DNA of 64,000 nucleotides. It comes from Vandammella animalimorsus (GTDB lineage: Bacteria; Pseudomonadota; Gammaproteobacteria; Burkholderiales; Burkholderiaceae_C). The translations under genes were made by a program, and so were the position numbers. Positions within the stretch are counted from its first letter, which is position 1. Every line of letters starts with the position of its first letter. Location of the stretch: contig NZ_NSJF01000001.1 in NCBI RefSeq assembly GCF_002285285.1, forward strand, positions 496,001 through 560,000. Direction: 5' to 3'. The notes below the pieces were generated by a model. That model ran no database searches, was not told the origin of the DNA, and saw only the letters and a list, made by a program, of their open reading frames with translations. Of this stretch, positions 34,165 to 43,824 are shown piece after piece.

Positions 34165-36789
34165 ATGGAAACCTCCCAATCGCCTGATATACGCCACATC
34201 GCGCCAGGCACGACTTCAAGCCCAAGCCCAAGCCCAAGCCCGGCCATGCGCTCAGTGGCCCTGGGCCTGAAAAGCCTGCAGCGCGATTGGCGCGCCGGTG
34301 AGCTGACGGTGCTGCTGCTGGCCGTGCTGCTGGCTGTGGCGGCGCTGTGCGCCGTGGCTTTTTTTGCCGACCGGCTGCAGGCCGGCCTGCAGCGCGATGC
34401 GCGCCAACTGCTGGCTGCCGATGCCGTGCTGGCCAGCGACCACGGCATCGAGCCAGCCTGGCGCCAGCAGGCCCAGGCGCTGGGCCTGCAAACGGCCGTG
34501 ACGGTGGTTTTTCCCACCATGGCGCGCGCCGACGATGCCCAGGGTGGCGCCAGCCGGCTGGTTTCGCTCAAGGCCGTGGAACCTGCCTATCCGCTGCGCG
34601 GCGCGCTGCGCATTGCCCGGCAATGGGATGCGCAGACCACGCCCGCGGCGCTGGCCGCCGCTGGGCAGGCGGTCGCCGGCGGCCCGCCGCCCGGTCAGGC
34701 CTGGGCCGATGCGGCGCTGCTGGCCAATCTGGAAATCGGCCTGGGCGATACCTTGCACCTGGGCGATGCGGCTTTTGTCGTCAGCGGCGTGATCGCGCAG
34801 GAGCCCGACCGTGGCGCTGGCTTTCTGAACTTTGCCCCGCGCGTCATGATTGGCATGGCGCAGCTCGAAGCCACGGCTCTGGTGCAGCCGGCCAGCCGCC
34901 TGAACTGGCGCCTGCTGGTGGCCGGTGAGGCCGACAGCGCGGTGCAGCGCTTCGAGCGCCAAATGCAGGCGCTGCTCGATGCCGGCACGCAGCGCGGCTT
35001 GCGCCTGCTGACGCTGGAGGGCAGCAGCCCACAGATGCAGCGCACGCTCGAGCGCGCCGAATCCTTTCTGCGCCTGGTGGCCTTGCTCTCGGCGCTGCTC
35101 TCGGCCGTGGGCGTGGCGCTGGCGGCGCGCTCCTTCGCGCAGCGCCACCTCGACGCCGCCGCGCTGTGGCGCGTGCTGGGCCTGAGCCAGCGCGCCATCA
35201 TGGCCGCCTATTTGGTGGAGTTCGCCGTGGCCGCTGTGCTGGCCAGCCTGCTGGGCGTGGCGCTGGGCTATGGCGTGCATGCCCTGTTCGTGCACATGCT
35301 GGCCGATCTGCTGCAGGTGCAGCTGCCAGCGGCCAGCGCCTGGCCGGTGCTGTTGGGCCTGGGCATGGGCTTGAGCCTGCTGATGGCCTTTGGCCTGGCG
35401 CCGGTGCTGCAATTGGCGCAGGTGCCGCCGCTGCGCGTGCTGCGCCGCGATCTGGGCGGGCTCAAGGGGGCATCGCGCAGCGTGGTGCTCGCCGGCCTGG
35501 CCGGCTTTGCCGTGCTGCTGTTTCTGGTCAGCGGCAATTGGCGTCTGGGCGCCATCGCTGTGGGTGGCTTTGCCCTGGCATTGCTGCTGTTTGCTGCGCT
35601 GGCAGCGCTGGCCCTGAAGCTGCTGCGCTGGGTGGTGCGCGAGGGCAGGGCGCCGCGCTGGCTGATGCTGGCCACGCGCCAGCTGGCGTCGCGGCCGTTG
35701 TTTGCCGTGCTGCAGGTCGGCAGCCTGGCGGTAGGCCTGCTGGCGCTGGTGCTGCTGGTGCTGTTGCGCACCGATTTGATTCAGAGCTGGCGCCAGGCCA
35801 CGCCGGCCGAGGCCAACGACCGCTTCGTCATCAACATCCAGCCCGAGCAGGCGCAGGCCTTCCGTCAGGCCTTGCAGCAGGCCGGGGTGCGCGACTACCA
35901 GTGGTACCCCATGGTGCGCGGCCGGCTGATGGCCATCAATGGCCGCGCCGTGCGCGCCAGCGACTATGCCGATGAACAGGCGCGCCGCCAGGTCGAGCGC
36001 GAGTTCAACCTCAGCCACAGCACCGGGCTGCCGCGCGACAACCAAATCGTGGCCGGGCGCTGGCTGCCCGGCCAGGCCCAGGGCCTGAGCATCGAACAGG
36101 GCATTGCCCAGCGCCTGGGCATTGCGCTGGGCGACCGGCTGCGCTTTGACATCGGCGGCCTGCCGCACGAGGCCGAGGTGACCTCGGTGCGCAAGGTCGA
36201 TTGGGCGAGCATGAACGCCAACTTCTTTGTGCTGTTCCCGTTGGCGGAAATGCCGGGCCTGCCCGTGAGTTACCTCAGCGCCTACCGGGCGCCGGCCACG
36301 CCGGGTTTTGACAACGCGCTGGTGCGGCAGTTTCCCAACATCACCAACATCGACCTCTCGGCCACGCTGCAGCAGGTGCAGCAGGTGCTGGGCCAGGTCA
36401 GCCGCGCTGTGGAACTGCTGTTTGGCTTTGCGCTGGCCGCCGGCATGGTGGTGCTGTTTGCGGCTGTGACCGCCACGCGCGAGGAGCGCGCGCGCGAATA
36501 CACCATCATGCGCGCCATGGGCGCCAGCGCCGCGCTGCTGCGGCGCGTGCAGCGCGCCGAGCTGGCCGGCGTGGGCGCGCTGGCTGGGCTGCTGGCCAGC
36601 GTGGCGGCCATCGCCATCGCCTGGGCGCTGGCGCATTACGTATTTGACTTCACTTGGCGCTGGCCGTTGTGGGCTCCCTTGCTCAGCGCCGTGGCTGGCG
36701 CGCTGCTGGCCTTGTTGGCCGGTTGGTGGGGGCTGCGCGGCATCTTGCGTCGCTCGGTCAGCAGCAGTCTTCGGGCCTTGGTGCAATGA
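34165..36789 (+). CDS. FtsX-like ABC transporter permease (YbbP type)
   Basis: 874 residues. After a short Ser/Pro stretch (SSPSPSPSPA) and an RSVALGLKSLQRDWRAGELT amphipathic entry comes a membrane helix LTVLLLAVLLAVAALCAVAF, a ~220-residue periplasmic domain, a block of FtsX-type helices (~300-560), a second periplasmic domain and a C-terminal FtsX block (AVTATREERAREYTIMRAMG, then ALAGLLASVAAIAIAWALAH). This two-block layout is that of YbbP/macrolide-type permeases, which normally work with a YbbA-like ATPase, often in lipoprotein or envelope transport. No such ATPase is adjacent here. The ATG at 34165 is preceded by AAAGGG; an internal ATG at 34246 is the alternative. Coupled to tadA (ATGA). 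Confidence 0.85.
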   Translation: METSQSPDIRHIAPGTTSSPSPSPSPAMRSVALGLKSLQRDWRAGELTVLLLAVLLAVAALCAVAFFADRLQAGLQRDARQLLAADAVLASDHGIEPAWRQQAQALGLQTAVTVVFPTMARADDAQGGASRLVSLKAVEPAYPLRGALRIARQWDAQTTPAALAAAGQAVAGGPPPGQAWADAALLANLEIGLGDTLHLGDAAFVVSGVIAQEPDRGAGFLNFAPRVMIGMAQLEATALVQPASRLNWRLLVAGEADSAVQRFERQMQALLDAGTQRGLRLLTLEGSSPQMQRTLERAESFLRLVALLSALLSAVGVALAARSFAQRHLDAAALWRVLGLSQRAIMAAYLVEFAVAAVLASLLGVALGYGVHALFVHMLADLLQVQLPAASAWPVLLGLGMGLSLLMAFGLAPVLQLAQVPPLRVLRRDLGGLKGASRSVVLAGLAGFAVLLFLVSGNWRLGAIAVGGFALALLLFAALAALALKLLRWVVREGRAPRWLMLATRQLASRPLFAVLQVGSLAVGLLALVLLVLLRTDLIQSWRQATPAEANDRFVINIQPEQAQAFRQALQQAGVRDYQWYPMVRGRLMAINGRAVRASDYADEQARRQVEREFNLSHSTGLPRDNQIVAGRWLPGQAQGLSIEQGIAQRLGIALGDRLRFDIGGLPHEAEVTSVRKVDWASMNANFFVLFPLAEMPGLPVSYLSAYRAPATPGFDNALVRQFPNITNIDLSATLQQVQQVLGQVSRAVELLFGFALAAGMVVLFAAVTATREERAREYTIMRAMGASAALLRRVQRAELAGVGALAGLLASVAAIAIAWALAHYVFDFTWRWPLWAPLLSAVAGALLALLAGWWGLRGILRRSVSSSLRALVQ

Positions 36790-38189
36790 ATTCGCCCACC
36801 CCCGCGCCCATGCCTTCGCCCAGCGCCGCCGCCATGCCCGATGCCGGGCACGCGCACTGGATGCGCCTGGCCCTGGCCGAGGCAGAGCAGGCCGCCGCCG
36901 AAGGCGAGGTGCCCGTAGGCGCGGTGCTGGTGCGCGATGGCCAGCTGCTGGCGCGCAACCACAACCGCACGCGCCAGCTGGCCGACCCCAGCGCCCATGC
37001 CGAAATGCTGGCGCTGCGCGAAGGCGCGGCCCGGCTGGGCAACCACCGGATGGGCGATTGCACGCTGTACGTGACGCTGGAGCCCTGCGCCATGTGCAGC
37101 GGCGCGGTGTTCCAGGCCCGCCTGGCCTGCGTGGTCTTTGGCGCCAGCGAGCCCAAGACGGGCGCGGCAGGCTCGGTGCTGGATCTGTTCGCCCACCCAG
37201 GCTTGAACCACCACACCCAGCTGGTGCGCGGCGTGCTGGCCGATGAGTGCGCGGCGCTGTTGGAGCAATTCTTCCAGCAGCGCCGCCGCCAGCAAGCCCA
37301 GGCCAGCCAGCCGCTGCGCGACGATGCCTTGCGCACGCCAGAGGCCTGCTTTGCACCATGCCCCGCGCCCGGCCACTACACCAGCGCCTTGCCCGAGCTG
37401 CAGGGCCTGCGCCTGCACTACCAATATTGGCCCGAAAGCCTGCCCCAAGGCCAGCCCAATCACCCACCGGCCCAGCCGCGCACGGCGCTGCTGCTGCTGC
37501 ACCCGCCCTGGCACTGGAGCGCCTGGTGGGCGCCGCTGCTGCAGGCCTTGCCGCGCGGCGCTTATCCGGTGCTGGCCCCCGATCTGGTGGGCTGGGGGCG
37601 CAGCGACAAGCCCAAGAAAAGCCCCTGGCACGATGCGGCCCGCCATGCGCGCATCCTGCTGCAGCTGCTGGATGCGCTGGGCCTGCGGCAGTTCACGCTC
37701 GTGAGCCTGGAAGGGGCGGGCCCCAGCCTGGCCCCGGTCTTGCTCCAGGCCCTGGCGCAGGCCGAGCCCGAGCGCCTGGCCGGTTGGTTGCGCCTGCTGC
37801 CCGCGCAGAAGATGTCCGCGCAAAGTGCGCCCGCCGCGCAGCAGCCGCTCTGGCCCGTCGCGCCTGGGCGCATGGACAAACGCTGGTCCGTGGCGGCGCA
37901 CCTGGGCCGCTGCCTGCCCGCAGGCGCCGACCAGGAGTGGCTGCTGCAGGCGGCAGCGCCTTACCCCAGCGCAGCCCATGCGCGCCATTGGTTGGCAGGG
38001 CAGCTGCAAATGCCTGCCAACTTGCCTTCGCACCCCATCGCCTTGCCGCCAGAGCGCCAATGGCAGCTGGCGCTGCAGCCGGCTGGCCCGGCTGCCTGGC
38101 CAGGTCTGCCGCCGCCACAGGCCATCGACGCCATGCACCGCCGCTGGCTGGCGCACAATGGCCCTGGCCCTGGCGCTGACAGCCAGTGA
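36786..38189 (+). CDS. tadA: tRNA adenosine(34) deaminase fused to an alpha/beta-hydrolase-like domain
   Basis: 467 residues. Residues ~20-170 are TadA: SAHAE-type zinc site in ADPSAHAEMLALREGA (His, and Glu as proton shuttle) and LEPCAMCSGAVF (two Cys), which deaminates A34 to inosine in tRNA-Arg(ACG). Residues ~215-460 resemble an alpha/beta hydrolase of the haloalkane-dehalogenase-like branch: LLLLHPPWHWSAWWAPLLQA, VLAPDLVGWGRSDKP and the elbow region LRQFTLVSLEGAGPSLAPVL. At the elbow the expected Gx(S/D)xG nucleophile is replaced by Glu (SLEGAG), so this part may be catalytically dead. The ATG overlaps the permease stop by four bases. Stand-alone TadA is ~170 residues, so the fusion more than doubles it. 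Confidence 0.88.
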   Translation: MNSPTPAPMPSPSAAAMPDAGHAHWMRLALAEAEQAAAEGEVPVGAVLVRDGQLLARNHNRTRQLADPSAHAEMLALREGAARLGNHRMGDCTLYVTLEPCAMCSGAVFQARLACVVFGASEPKTGAAGSVLDLFAHPGLNHHTQLVRGVLADECAALLEQFFQQRRRQQAQASQPLRDDALRTPEACFAPCPAPGHYTSALPELQGLRLHYQYWPESLPQGQPNHPPAQPRTALLLLHPPWHWSAWWAPLLQALPRGAYPVLAPDLVGWGRSDKPKKSPWHDAARHARILLQLLDALGLRQFTLVSLEGAGPSLAPVLLQALAQAEPERLAGWLRLLPAQKMSAQSAPAAQQPLWPVAPGRMDKRWSVAAHLGRCLPAGADQEWLLQAAAPYPSAAHARHWLAGQLQMPANLPSHPIALPPERQWQLALQPAGPAAWPGLPPPQAIDAMHRRWLAHNGPGPGADSQ

Positions 38190-38227
38190 CAATGATGGCG
38201 CGACGACGGTTCTGAGGAGAAGATGCG

Positions 38228-39670
38228 ATGCAGTTCGATTGGACAGGCTCGTTGATTGCCGCCCTGGCGGCGGCCTGGGGTTTGTATGTGCTGGTGCTGG
38301 TGGTCTGGGTGGTGTTGCAAAAGCGCCCGCCGGAGGCCACCATCGGTTGGATTCTGGCCCTGGCCCTGCTGCCCTATGTGGGCTTCTTCATCTTCTATTT
38401 GTTCGGGCCGCAGCGCCTGCGCAAGCAGCAAATGCGCCGCCTGCGCCACCAAATGGCCAGTTACGTCAGCGGCGATCTGGAGGCGCTCAAGCAGCGCACG
38501 CACAGCTCGCCGGGCACCCTGCGTCAGCTGGCGCGCCTGGGCATTGCCAGCACAGGCATTTACCCCTGCAGCGCGCAATCGGTCAAGCTGCTCACCAGCG
38601 GCGCGCAGACGTTCGACGCCATCTTCGAGGCCGTGGCCCAGGCGCGCCAGCATGTGCACCTGGAGTACTACATCTTCGAGCCCGACCAGACCGGCACGCG
38701 GCTGCGCGATCTGCTGATTGCCAAGGCCCGCGAAGGCGTGCAGGTGCGGCTGCTGGTTGATGCGCTGGGCTCCAAGCGGCTGCGCAAGAGCTTTGTGCAA
38801 CCCATGCTGGATGCTGGCGTGCAGTTTGCGCGCTTTCACGATACGCGCTTTGGCCGACGCTGGCGCCCGGTCATCAACTACCGCACGCACCGCAAGATCG
38901 TGGTCTGCGATGGCACGCTGGCGTTCACCGGCGGCGTGAACATCACCGATGAGGAGGACAAGCGCATCCGCGCCGATGCCTACCACGATGTGCACGTACA
39001 GCTGCAGGGCAACCCGGCCTTCTGGCTGCAGGTGGTGTTCTTGGAGGACTGGGTCTATGCCACCGGCCGCCCGCTGGAGCAGGAGGTGCCCGACTGGCGC
39101 AGCTTGTTGCCCGTCAGCGACGTCGGGCCCTACAACGTGCAGGTGCTGACCTCGGGGCCCAACAACCCGCTCGAGCCCATCCACCGCTGCTATATCGAGG
39201 CCATCCACGATGCGAGCGAGCGCGTGCTGCTGACTACGCCGTACTTCGTGCCCAGCGCGGCGGCCAAGACTGCGCTGACCAGCGCTGCCCTCAGTGGTGT
39301 GGACGTGCAGGTGTTGGTGCCGCGCCAGTCCGATTCGCACCTGGTGACGCTGGCCGCGCGCTCTTACTACGACGAGCTGGTGGCCGCTGGCGTGAAGGTG
39401 TGGGAGTACGACGACGGCATGCTGCATTCCAAGACGCTGGTGATTGATGACCAGTTTGGCTTCATCGGCACGGCCAATTTCGACATCCGCAGCTTTCGCC
39501 TGAACTACGAAGTGGGCGTGGCCGTGTTCTGCGAGCACTTCAACCAGGCCCTGGCCGAGCAGTTCCGCCAGGACGTGGCCCGCTCGCGCGCCGTGCCCGC
39601 GCAGCGGGACATCGGCTTTGCCAGCGAGCTGGCCGAAGCCACGATGCGGGTGTTCTCGCCAATGTTGTGA
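38228..39670 (+). CDS. cls: Cardiolipin synthase (phospholipase D family)
   Basis: 480 residues. Two N-terminal membrane helices (LIAALAAAWGLYVLVLVVWV and ILALALLPYVGFFIFYLFGP) are followed by two PLD domains: the first has HLEYYIFEPDQTGT and the HKD motif HRKIVVCDGTLAFTGGVNIT; the second has LLTTPYFVPS and HSKTLVIDDQFGFIGTANFD. It condenses phosphatidylglycerol (or PG with PE) into cardiolipin at the inner membrane. GAGGAG precedes the start. Convergent with the GNAT gene. Confidence 0.94.
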   Translation: MQFDWTGSLIAALAAAWGLYVLVLVVWVVLQKRPPEATIGWILALALLPYVGFFIFYLFGPQRLRKQQMRRLRHQMASYVSGDLEALKQRTHSSPGTLRQLARLGIASTGIYPCSAQSVKLLTSGAQTFDAIFEAVAQARQHVHLEYYIFEPDQTGTRLRDLLIAKAREGVQVRLLVDALGSKRLRKSFVQPMLDAGVQFARFHDTRFGRRWRPVINYRTHRKIVVCDGTLAFTGGVNITDEEDKRIRADAYHDVHVQLQGNPAFWLQVVFLEDWVYATGRPLEQEVPDWRSLLPVSDVGPYNVQVLTSGPNNPLEPIHRCYIEAIHDASERVLLTTPYFVPSAAAKTALTSAALSGVDVQVLVPRQSDSHLVTLAARSYYDELVAAGVKVWEYDDGMLHSKTLVIDDQFGFIGTANFDIRSFRLNYEVGVAVFCEHFNQALAEQFRQDVARSRAVPAQRDIGFASELAEATMRVFSPML

Positions 39671-39693
39671 TTGGGCCAGCGCCGGGCGCTGGC

Positions 39694-40212
39694 TCAAGCG
39701 CGCTCGTCAGCCAGGGCCTGCAGCGCCGCGCCGCTGAGGCGGTAGCGCAGCCATTCGCGTTGCGGCTGGGCATCCAGGCGCTCGTAGAACTCGATCGCCG
39801 GGGTGTTCCAGTCCAGCACGCTCCACTCGAAGCGGCCGCAGTCGCGCTCGACGGCGATGCGCGCCAGATGCTGCAGCAGCGCCTTGCCGCCGCCCAGGCC
39901 GCGCCCCTCGGGCGTGACGTACAGGTCTTCAAGGTACAGGCCGTGGCGGCCCTGCCAAGTCGAGTAGTTGAAGAAATAGATGGCAAAGCCGATAGGCTCA
40001 TCGCCGGCCTGCAAGATCAGCGCGAACACCGCAGGCTGCGCGCAAAACAGCGTGCGCTGCAACTGCTCTTCGCTGGCCTGCACGGCCTGTTCGGCCTTTT
40101 CGTAGCGCGCCAGCTCACGGATGAAGCGCAGGATCAAGGCGCAATCCTGCGGCGTGGCTTCGCGAATGTGCAGCTGGGCCGGGGCGTTTGCGTTGGTGGG
40201 GCGGTTGGGCAT
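39694..40212 (-). CDS. GNAT family N-acetyltransferase
   Basis: 172 residues. LHIREATPQDCALILRFIRE (motif C start), IGFAIYFFNYSTWQGRHGLY, LEDLYVTPEGRGLGGGKALL (motif A, acetyl-CoA-binding R/Q-x2-G-x-G/A) and DWNTPAIEFYERLDAQP (motif B) match diamine/thialysine acetyltransferase-type GNATs (SAT family), known for polyamine or thialysine acetylation; the exact substrate cannot be told. It stands alone, 60 bases from pdxH. Confidence 0.9.
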   Translation of the reverse strand: MPNRPTNANAPAQLHIREATPQDCALILRFIRELARYEKAEQAVQASEEQLQRTLFCAQPAVFALILQAGDEPIGFAIYFFNYSTWQGRHGLYLEDLYVTPEGRGLGGGKALLQHLARIAVERDCGRFEWSVLDWNTPAIEFYERLDAQPQREWLRYRLSGAALQALADERA

Positions 40213-40272
40213 ATGGATTTTTGCTGCGAGGCATTCAATTTCAATGTGAACTTTGAACAGAGGCGCAACGCA

Positions 40273-40983
40273 TCAGGGCGCCAGCCGCTGGCGCTGCCAG
40301 GCGACTGCGCCAGCGCCCTGCGCCGGGCGCAGGTAGGCAATGCGGTCGTGCAGGCGGCCGCTGCGGCCTTGCCAGAACTCCCAGTAGCTGGGCCGCAGCC
40401 GGTAACCGCCCCAGAAGGGCGGGCGCTGCGGCGCCTGGCCGCTGGCGGCAAGCTCGGCTTCGATGCGGGCGAAGGCCTCATCCAGCGCCTGGCGGCTGGC
40501 CACGGGCTGGCTTTGCGGGCTGGCCAGGGCGCCAATGCGCGAGGCCAGCGGGCGGCTGTCGAAATAGCTGGCGCTGTCTTCGCCAGCGATTTGTTCCACC
40601 ACGCCTTCGATGCGCACGCTGCGCTGCAGCGGGCCCCAGTAAAACAGCAGCGCGGCCTGCGGGTTGCCGGCCAGCTCCTGCCCCTTGCGGCTGTGGTAGT
40701 TGGTGAACCAGACCAGGCCGCGCGCGTCATGCCCCTTGAGCAGCACGATGCGCGCGCTGGGGCGCAGGTCGCTGCCCACGGTGGCCAGCGTCATGGCATT
40801 GGGCTCGTGCAGCTGGGCCTGCACGGCCTGCTGCAGCCAGGCATCGAACAGCGCTGCCGGCTCGGCCGGGGCCTGCTGCTCGCACAGCTCGGCCAGGGTG
40901 TAGTTCTGGCGCATGGCGGCCAGGTCCAGGCCGGCAGTCTGCGGGGCCTGGGGCGGCGGCTGATGGCTGGGCGTGGCGCTCAT
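40273..40983 (-). CDS. pdxH: Pyridoxine/pyridoxamine 5'-phosphate oxidase
   Basis: Makes pyridoxal 5'-phosphate using FMN and O2. 236 residues with [60 protein letters not shown] and [19 protein letters not shown] (FMN-binding region), and a C-terminal [19 protein letters not shown] that corresponds to the family's W..RL...DR segment ending in RLAP. A slightly longer N-terminus than the E. coli enzyme is present. Start overlaps the gloA stop by four bases (ATGA), so the two are co-translated. Confidence 0.94.
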   Translation of the reverse strand: MSATPSHQPPPQAPQTAGLDLAAMRQNYTLAELCEQQAPAEPAALFDAWLQQAVQAQLHEPNAMTLATVGSDLRPSARIVLLKGHDARGLVWFTNYHSRKGQELAGNPQAALLFYWGPLQRSVRIEGVVEQIAGEDSASYFDSRPLASRIGALASPQSQPVASRQALDEAFARIEAELAASGQAPQRPPFWGGYRLRPSYWEFWQGRSGRLHDRIAYLRPAQGAGAVAWQRQRLAP

Positions 40984-41396
40984 CGCAGCCCCCCGCCAGC
41001 GGCCTGGGCATTTTTTCTTTCTATCAATTCTATTTTGTAGCCGTCCGGGTCTTCCACGAAGGCGATGACGGTGGTGCCGCCTTTGACCGGGCCGGGCTCG
41101 CGCGTGATCTTGCCGCCGGCCTGGCGGATGCGCTCGCAGGCGGCGTAGGCATCGGGCACGCCCAGGGCAATGTGGCCGTAGGCCGTGCCCATCTCGTAGC
41201 GCTCGGTGCCCCAGTTGTAGGTCAGCTCCAGCTCGGCCTGGGCCGGGTTGCCGCCCCCGAAGCCGAGAAAAGCCAGGGTGTAGCGGTATTCGGGGTTTTC
41301 GGAAGTGCGCAGCAGCTGCATGCCCATGACCTGGGTGTAGAAGTCGATGGAGCGTTGCAGATCGCCCACGCGCAGCATGGTGTGGAGAAATTGCAT
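40980..41396 (-). CDS. gloA: Lactoylglutathione lyase (glyoxalase I)
   Basis: Isomerises the methylglyoxal-glutathione hemithioacetal to S-D-lactoylglutathione. 138 residues starting [20 protein letters not shown]; metal ligands are visible as His5 (LHTMLRV), Glu in [10 protein letters not shown], His in [11 protein letters not shown] and Glu in YKIELIER. The open frame extends upstream but the ATG at 41396 gives the family N-terminus. Leads the gloA-pdxH pair. Confidence 0.94.
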   Translation of the reverse strand: MQFLHTMLRVGDLQRSIDFYTQVMGMQLLRTSENPEYRYTLAFLGFGGGNPAQAELELTYNWGTERYEMGTAYGHIALGVPDAYAACERIRQAGGKITREPGPVKGGTTVIAFVEDPDGYKIELIERKNAQAAGGGLR

Positions 41397-41452
41397 GGCA
41401 GTTTTGATGGATCGTGGGGAGGAAAGTGAGGAAAGCGCTGGCAGGGCGCTTG

Positions 41453-42073
41453 TCATCCGAACGGGACGACAGAGCCCAGCAAGGGCTGGCCGAACACGGC
41501 CTGGGCGATGGCCGAGAGCTCCAGCCACTTCAGCACCAGCAGGCCGATGGACAGCAGCAGGCCCAGGACCATGGGCGAGAAATCAATGCCGCCGGCCGTG
41601 GGCAGCAGGCGGCGCAGCGGGGCCAGCCAGGGGGCGCACAGGCGCTCGCTCAGGCTGTGCAGCCAGTGGCCTGGCAGAAGCCAGGACAGCGCTACGTACA
41701 GCAGCAAGATGCCCAGCGCCAGGTACAGGCCCAGGCGCAGCAGCGAGAACAAGGCCTGCAGCGGCGCCAGCGCGATCAGGTTCAAAGGTAGGTTACCGGC
41801 CCACAGCAGTTGCTGCAGCAACCACATCAGCAACCAGTGCGCCAGCAGCACGGTGTAGGCCAGCAGCAGCGTCAGCCAATCCCAACGGGCCTGCGGGCGC
41901 AGCACGCGGCGCGCCGGGCGCACCAGCCAGTCCGTCAGCGCCAGCAGCAGCTGGCCCAGCGGATTGCTGAAGCTGATGCGCTGTGCCTGCAGCAGCACTC
42001 GCAGCAGGCAAGCGCCGGCGATGGTGCAGGCGATCGAATACAGTACGAACGAAAAAATAGTGAGCAGCAGCAT
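41453..42073 (-). CDS. YggT family membrane protein
   Basis: 206 residues, almost entirely hydrophobic with about four membrane segments arranged as two YGGT repeats: [20 protein letters not shown] followed by [20 protein letters not shown], and [20 protein letters not shown] followed by [20 protein letters not shown]. The (N/S)P...L..(T/C)(D/A)P.L.P.RR pattern is the family signature. Roles proposed for the family concern membrane integrity or osmotic tolerance; not established. The ATG at 42073 is favoured over the longer frame, which would overlap the divergent nnr gene promoter. Confidence 0.85.
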   Translation of the reverse strand: MLLLTIFSFVLYSIACTIAGACLLRVLLQAQRISFSNPLGQLLLALTDWLVRPARRVLRPQARWDWLTLLLAYTVLLAHWLLMWLLQQLLWAGNLPLNLIALAPLQALFSLLRLGLYLALGILLLYVALSWLLPGHWLHSLSERLCAPWLAPLRRLLPTAGGIDFSPMVLGLLLSIGLLVLKWLELSAIAQAVFGQPLLGSVVPFG

Positions 42074-42131
42074 GGCGCGCGATCTTAGAGCCTTCTGTGC
42101 GCCAACGCCCGCCAGGGCAAAGGAAATTTGC

Positions 42132-43688
42132 ATGAGCCATATACCACCGCGCAGCCTGGCCGCGCAGCCCAGCCCCTTGGACGATGCCGCGCCGCAACCC
42201 AACACGCGGCAGCGCCATCACCGGCAGTTGCTGCTGACGCCGGCGCAAATGGGCCAGGCCGATGCCGCCACCATCGCCAGTGGCGTGCCCGGCATCGAGC
42301 TGATGCGCCGCGCCGGGCATGCCGTGGCGCTGGCCGTGGCCAGGCGCTGGCAGCCCTGCCGCGTGGCCGTGCTGTGCGGGCCGGGCAATAACGGCGGCGA
42401 TGGTTTTGTGGCGGCGCAGTGGTTGCGCGCGCGGGGCTGGCCGGTGCGCGTATTCCTGCTCGGCCAGATGGAGCGACTGCGCGGCGATGCGGCCTGGGCT
42501 GCCAGCCAGTGGCAGGGCGTGACCGAGGAGGCCGCGGCTTTCGACCCCGCGCAGTGCGACATCGTCATTGATGCGCTGTTCGGCGCCGGCCTGTGCCGGC
42601 CGCTCGATGGCCTGGCTGCTGATCTGGTGCAGCAACTGGCGGCCAGCGGCCTGCCGGTGTGTGCGGTGGACGTGCCCAGCGGCCTGGATGGCGCCAGCGG
42701 CCAGCCGCAGGGGCCGGTGGCTGCTGCGGCGCTGACGGTGAGCTTCTTTCGCGCCAAGCCTGGGCACTGGCTGTACCCGGGCCGCGCGCTGTGCGGCGAG
42801 CTGGTGCTGGCCGACATCGGCATTGCGGACGATGTGCCGATCCAGCCCGCGCCCAAGCTGTGGCGCAATGTGCCCAGCCTGTGGCAGGGGCTGCTGCCGC
42901 AGCCGGCGGCGCAGGGCCACAAATACCAGCGCGGCCATGTGCTGGTGCTGGGTGGGGCGCGGTTGACTGGCGCAGCGCGGCTGTGCGCCCAGGCAGCGCA
43001 GCGCAGCGGCGCCGGACTGGTGACGGTGTTGGCGCCGCAGCCGGTCTGGCCCGTCTATGCCCAGGCGCTGCAGGCCAGCATGGTGCAGCCCTTTGCCGAT
43101 GCGCAACAGCTGGGCGCGCTGCTGGACGATGTGCGCGCCCAGGTCTGTGTCATCGGCCCGGGCGCCGGGGTGCAGGCGCTGACGCGTCAGGCCGTGCTGG
43201 CTGCAGCGCAGCGCGGCAAGGCTTTGGTGCTGGATGCCGATGCGCTGACGGCTTTCGCGCAGGAGCCGCAGGCTTTGTTCCAGGCCCTGGCGGCCAACCG
43301 GGCCGCTACGGCGGTGCTGACGCCGCACGAGGGCGAGTTTGCCCGGCTGTTTCCTGAGCTGACTGGCAGCAAGCCCGAGCGGGCCGCGCAGGCCGCGCGC
43401 CTGGCCCAGGCTGTGCTAGTGCTCAAAGGAGCCGATACCGTGATTGCAGCGCCCGATGGCCGCGTGCTCATCAACAGCAATGCGCCGCCTGAGCTGGCCA
43501 CGGGCGGCACGGGCGATGTGCTGGCCGGCATGGTGGCGGCCTGGCTGGCCCAAGGCGCGCCAGCATTGGCGGCAGCCTGCGCGGCAGTCTGGCTGCACGG
43601 CCAGGCGGCGCAGCGAGCCTTGGAGCGTGGAGGGGCTGTCGGCTGGGGAAGGCGCTTGACGGCCGAAGATTTGCTGCATGCGCTGTGA
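42132..43688 (+). CDS. nnr: Bifunctional NAD(P)H-hydrate epimerase / ADP-dependent dehydratase
   Basis: Repairs hydrated NAD(P)H. 518 residues, two domains. The N-terminal YjeF_N domain (~30-235) has QADAATIASGVPGIELMRRA, VLCGPGNNGGDGFVAAQWLR, DIVIDALFGAGLCRPLDG and AVDVPSGLDGASGQPQG: the epimerase. The C-terminal YjeF_C/ribokinase-like domain (~250-515) has KYQRGHVLVLGG, VLDADALTAFAQ, LTPHEGEFARLFPELTG and ATGGTGDVLAGMVAAWLAQG, where GTGD carries the catalytic Asp. AAAGGAAATTTGC before the ATG decides the start; the frame continues upstream without a site. Confidence 0.95.
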   Translation: MSHIPPRSLAAQPSPLDDAAPQPNTRQRHHRQLLLTPAQMGQADAATIASGVPGIELMRRAGHAVALAVARRWQPCRVAVLCGPGNNGGDGFVAAQWLRARGWPVRVFLLGQMERLRGDAAWAASQWQGVTEEAAAFDPAQCDIVIDALFGAGLCRPLDGLAADLVQQLAASGLPVCAVDVPSGLDGASGQPQGPVAAAALTVSFFRAKPGHWLYPGRALCGELVLADIGIADDVPIQPAPKLWRNVPSLWQGLLPQPAAQGHKYQRGHVLVLGGARLTGAARLCAQAAQRSGAGLVTVLAPQPVWPVYAQALQASMVQPFADAQQLGALLDDVRAQVCVIGPGAGVQALTRQAVLAAAQRGKALVLDADALTAFAQEPQALFQALAANRAATAVLTPHEGEFARLFPELTGSKPERAAQAARLAQAVLVLKGADTVIAAPDGRVLINSNAPPELATGGTGDVLAGMVAAWLAQGAPALAAACAAVWLHGQAAQRALERGGAVGWGRRLTAEDLLHAL

Positions 43689-43824
43689 TGCGCAGCCGCT
43701 ACGGCCTGTGCGCGCACATGCGCGCTTCGGTATAAGCATCTATGGCAAAGTCGGTAAGGGGCAGGCACACTGTATTCCCAGCCTGCCAAGAAGCAGGGAA
43801 CATTCAGCGACAAGGAGAGTTGCC

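Noticed and set aside
34252-37467. 1071-codon minus-strand frame opposite the permease and tadA
   Set aside because: Shadow frame; the plus-strand genes have recognisable families and coupled starts.
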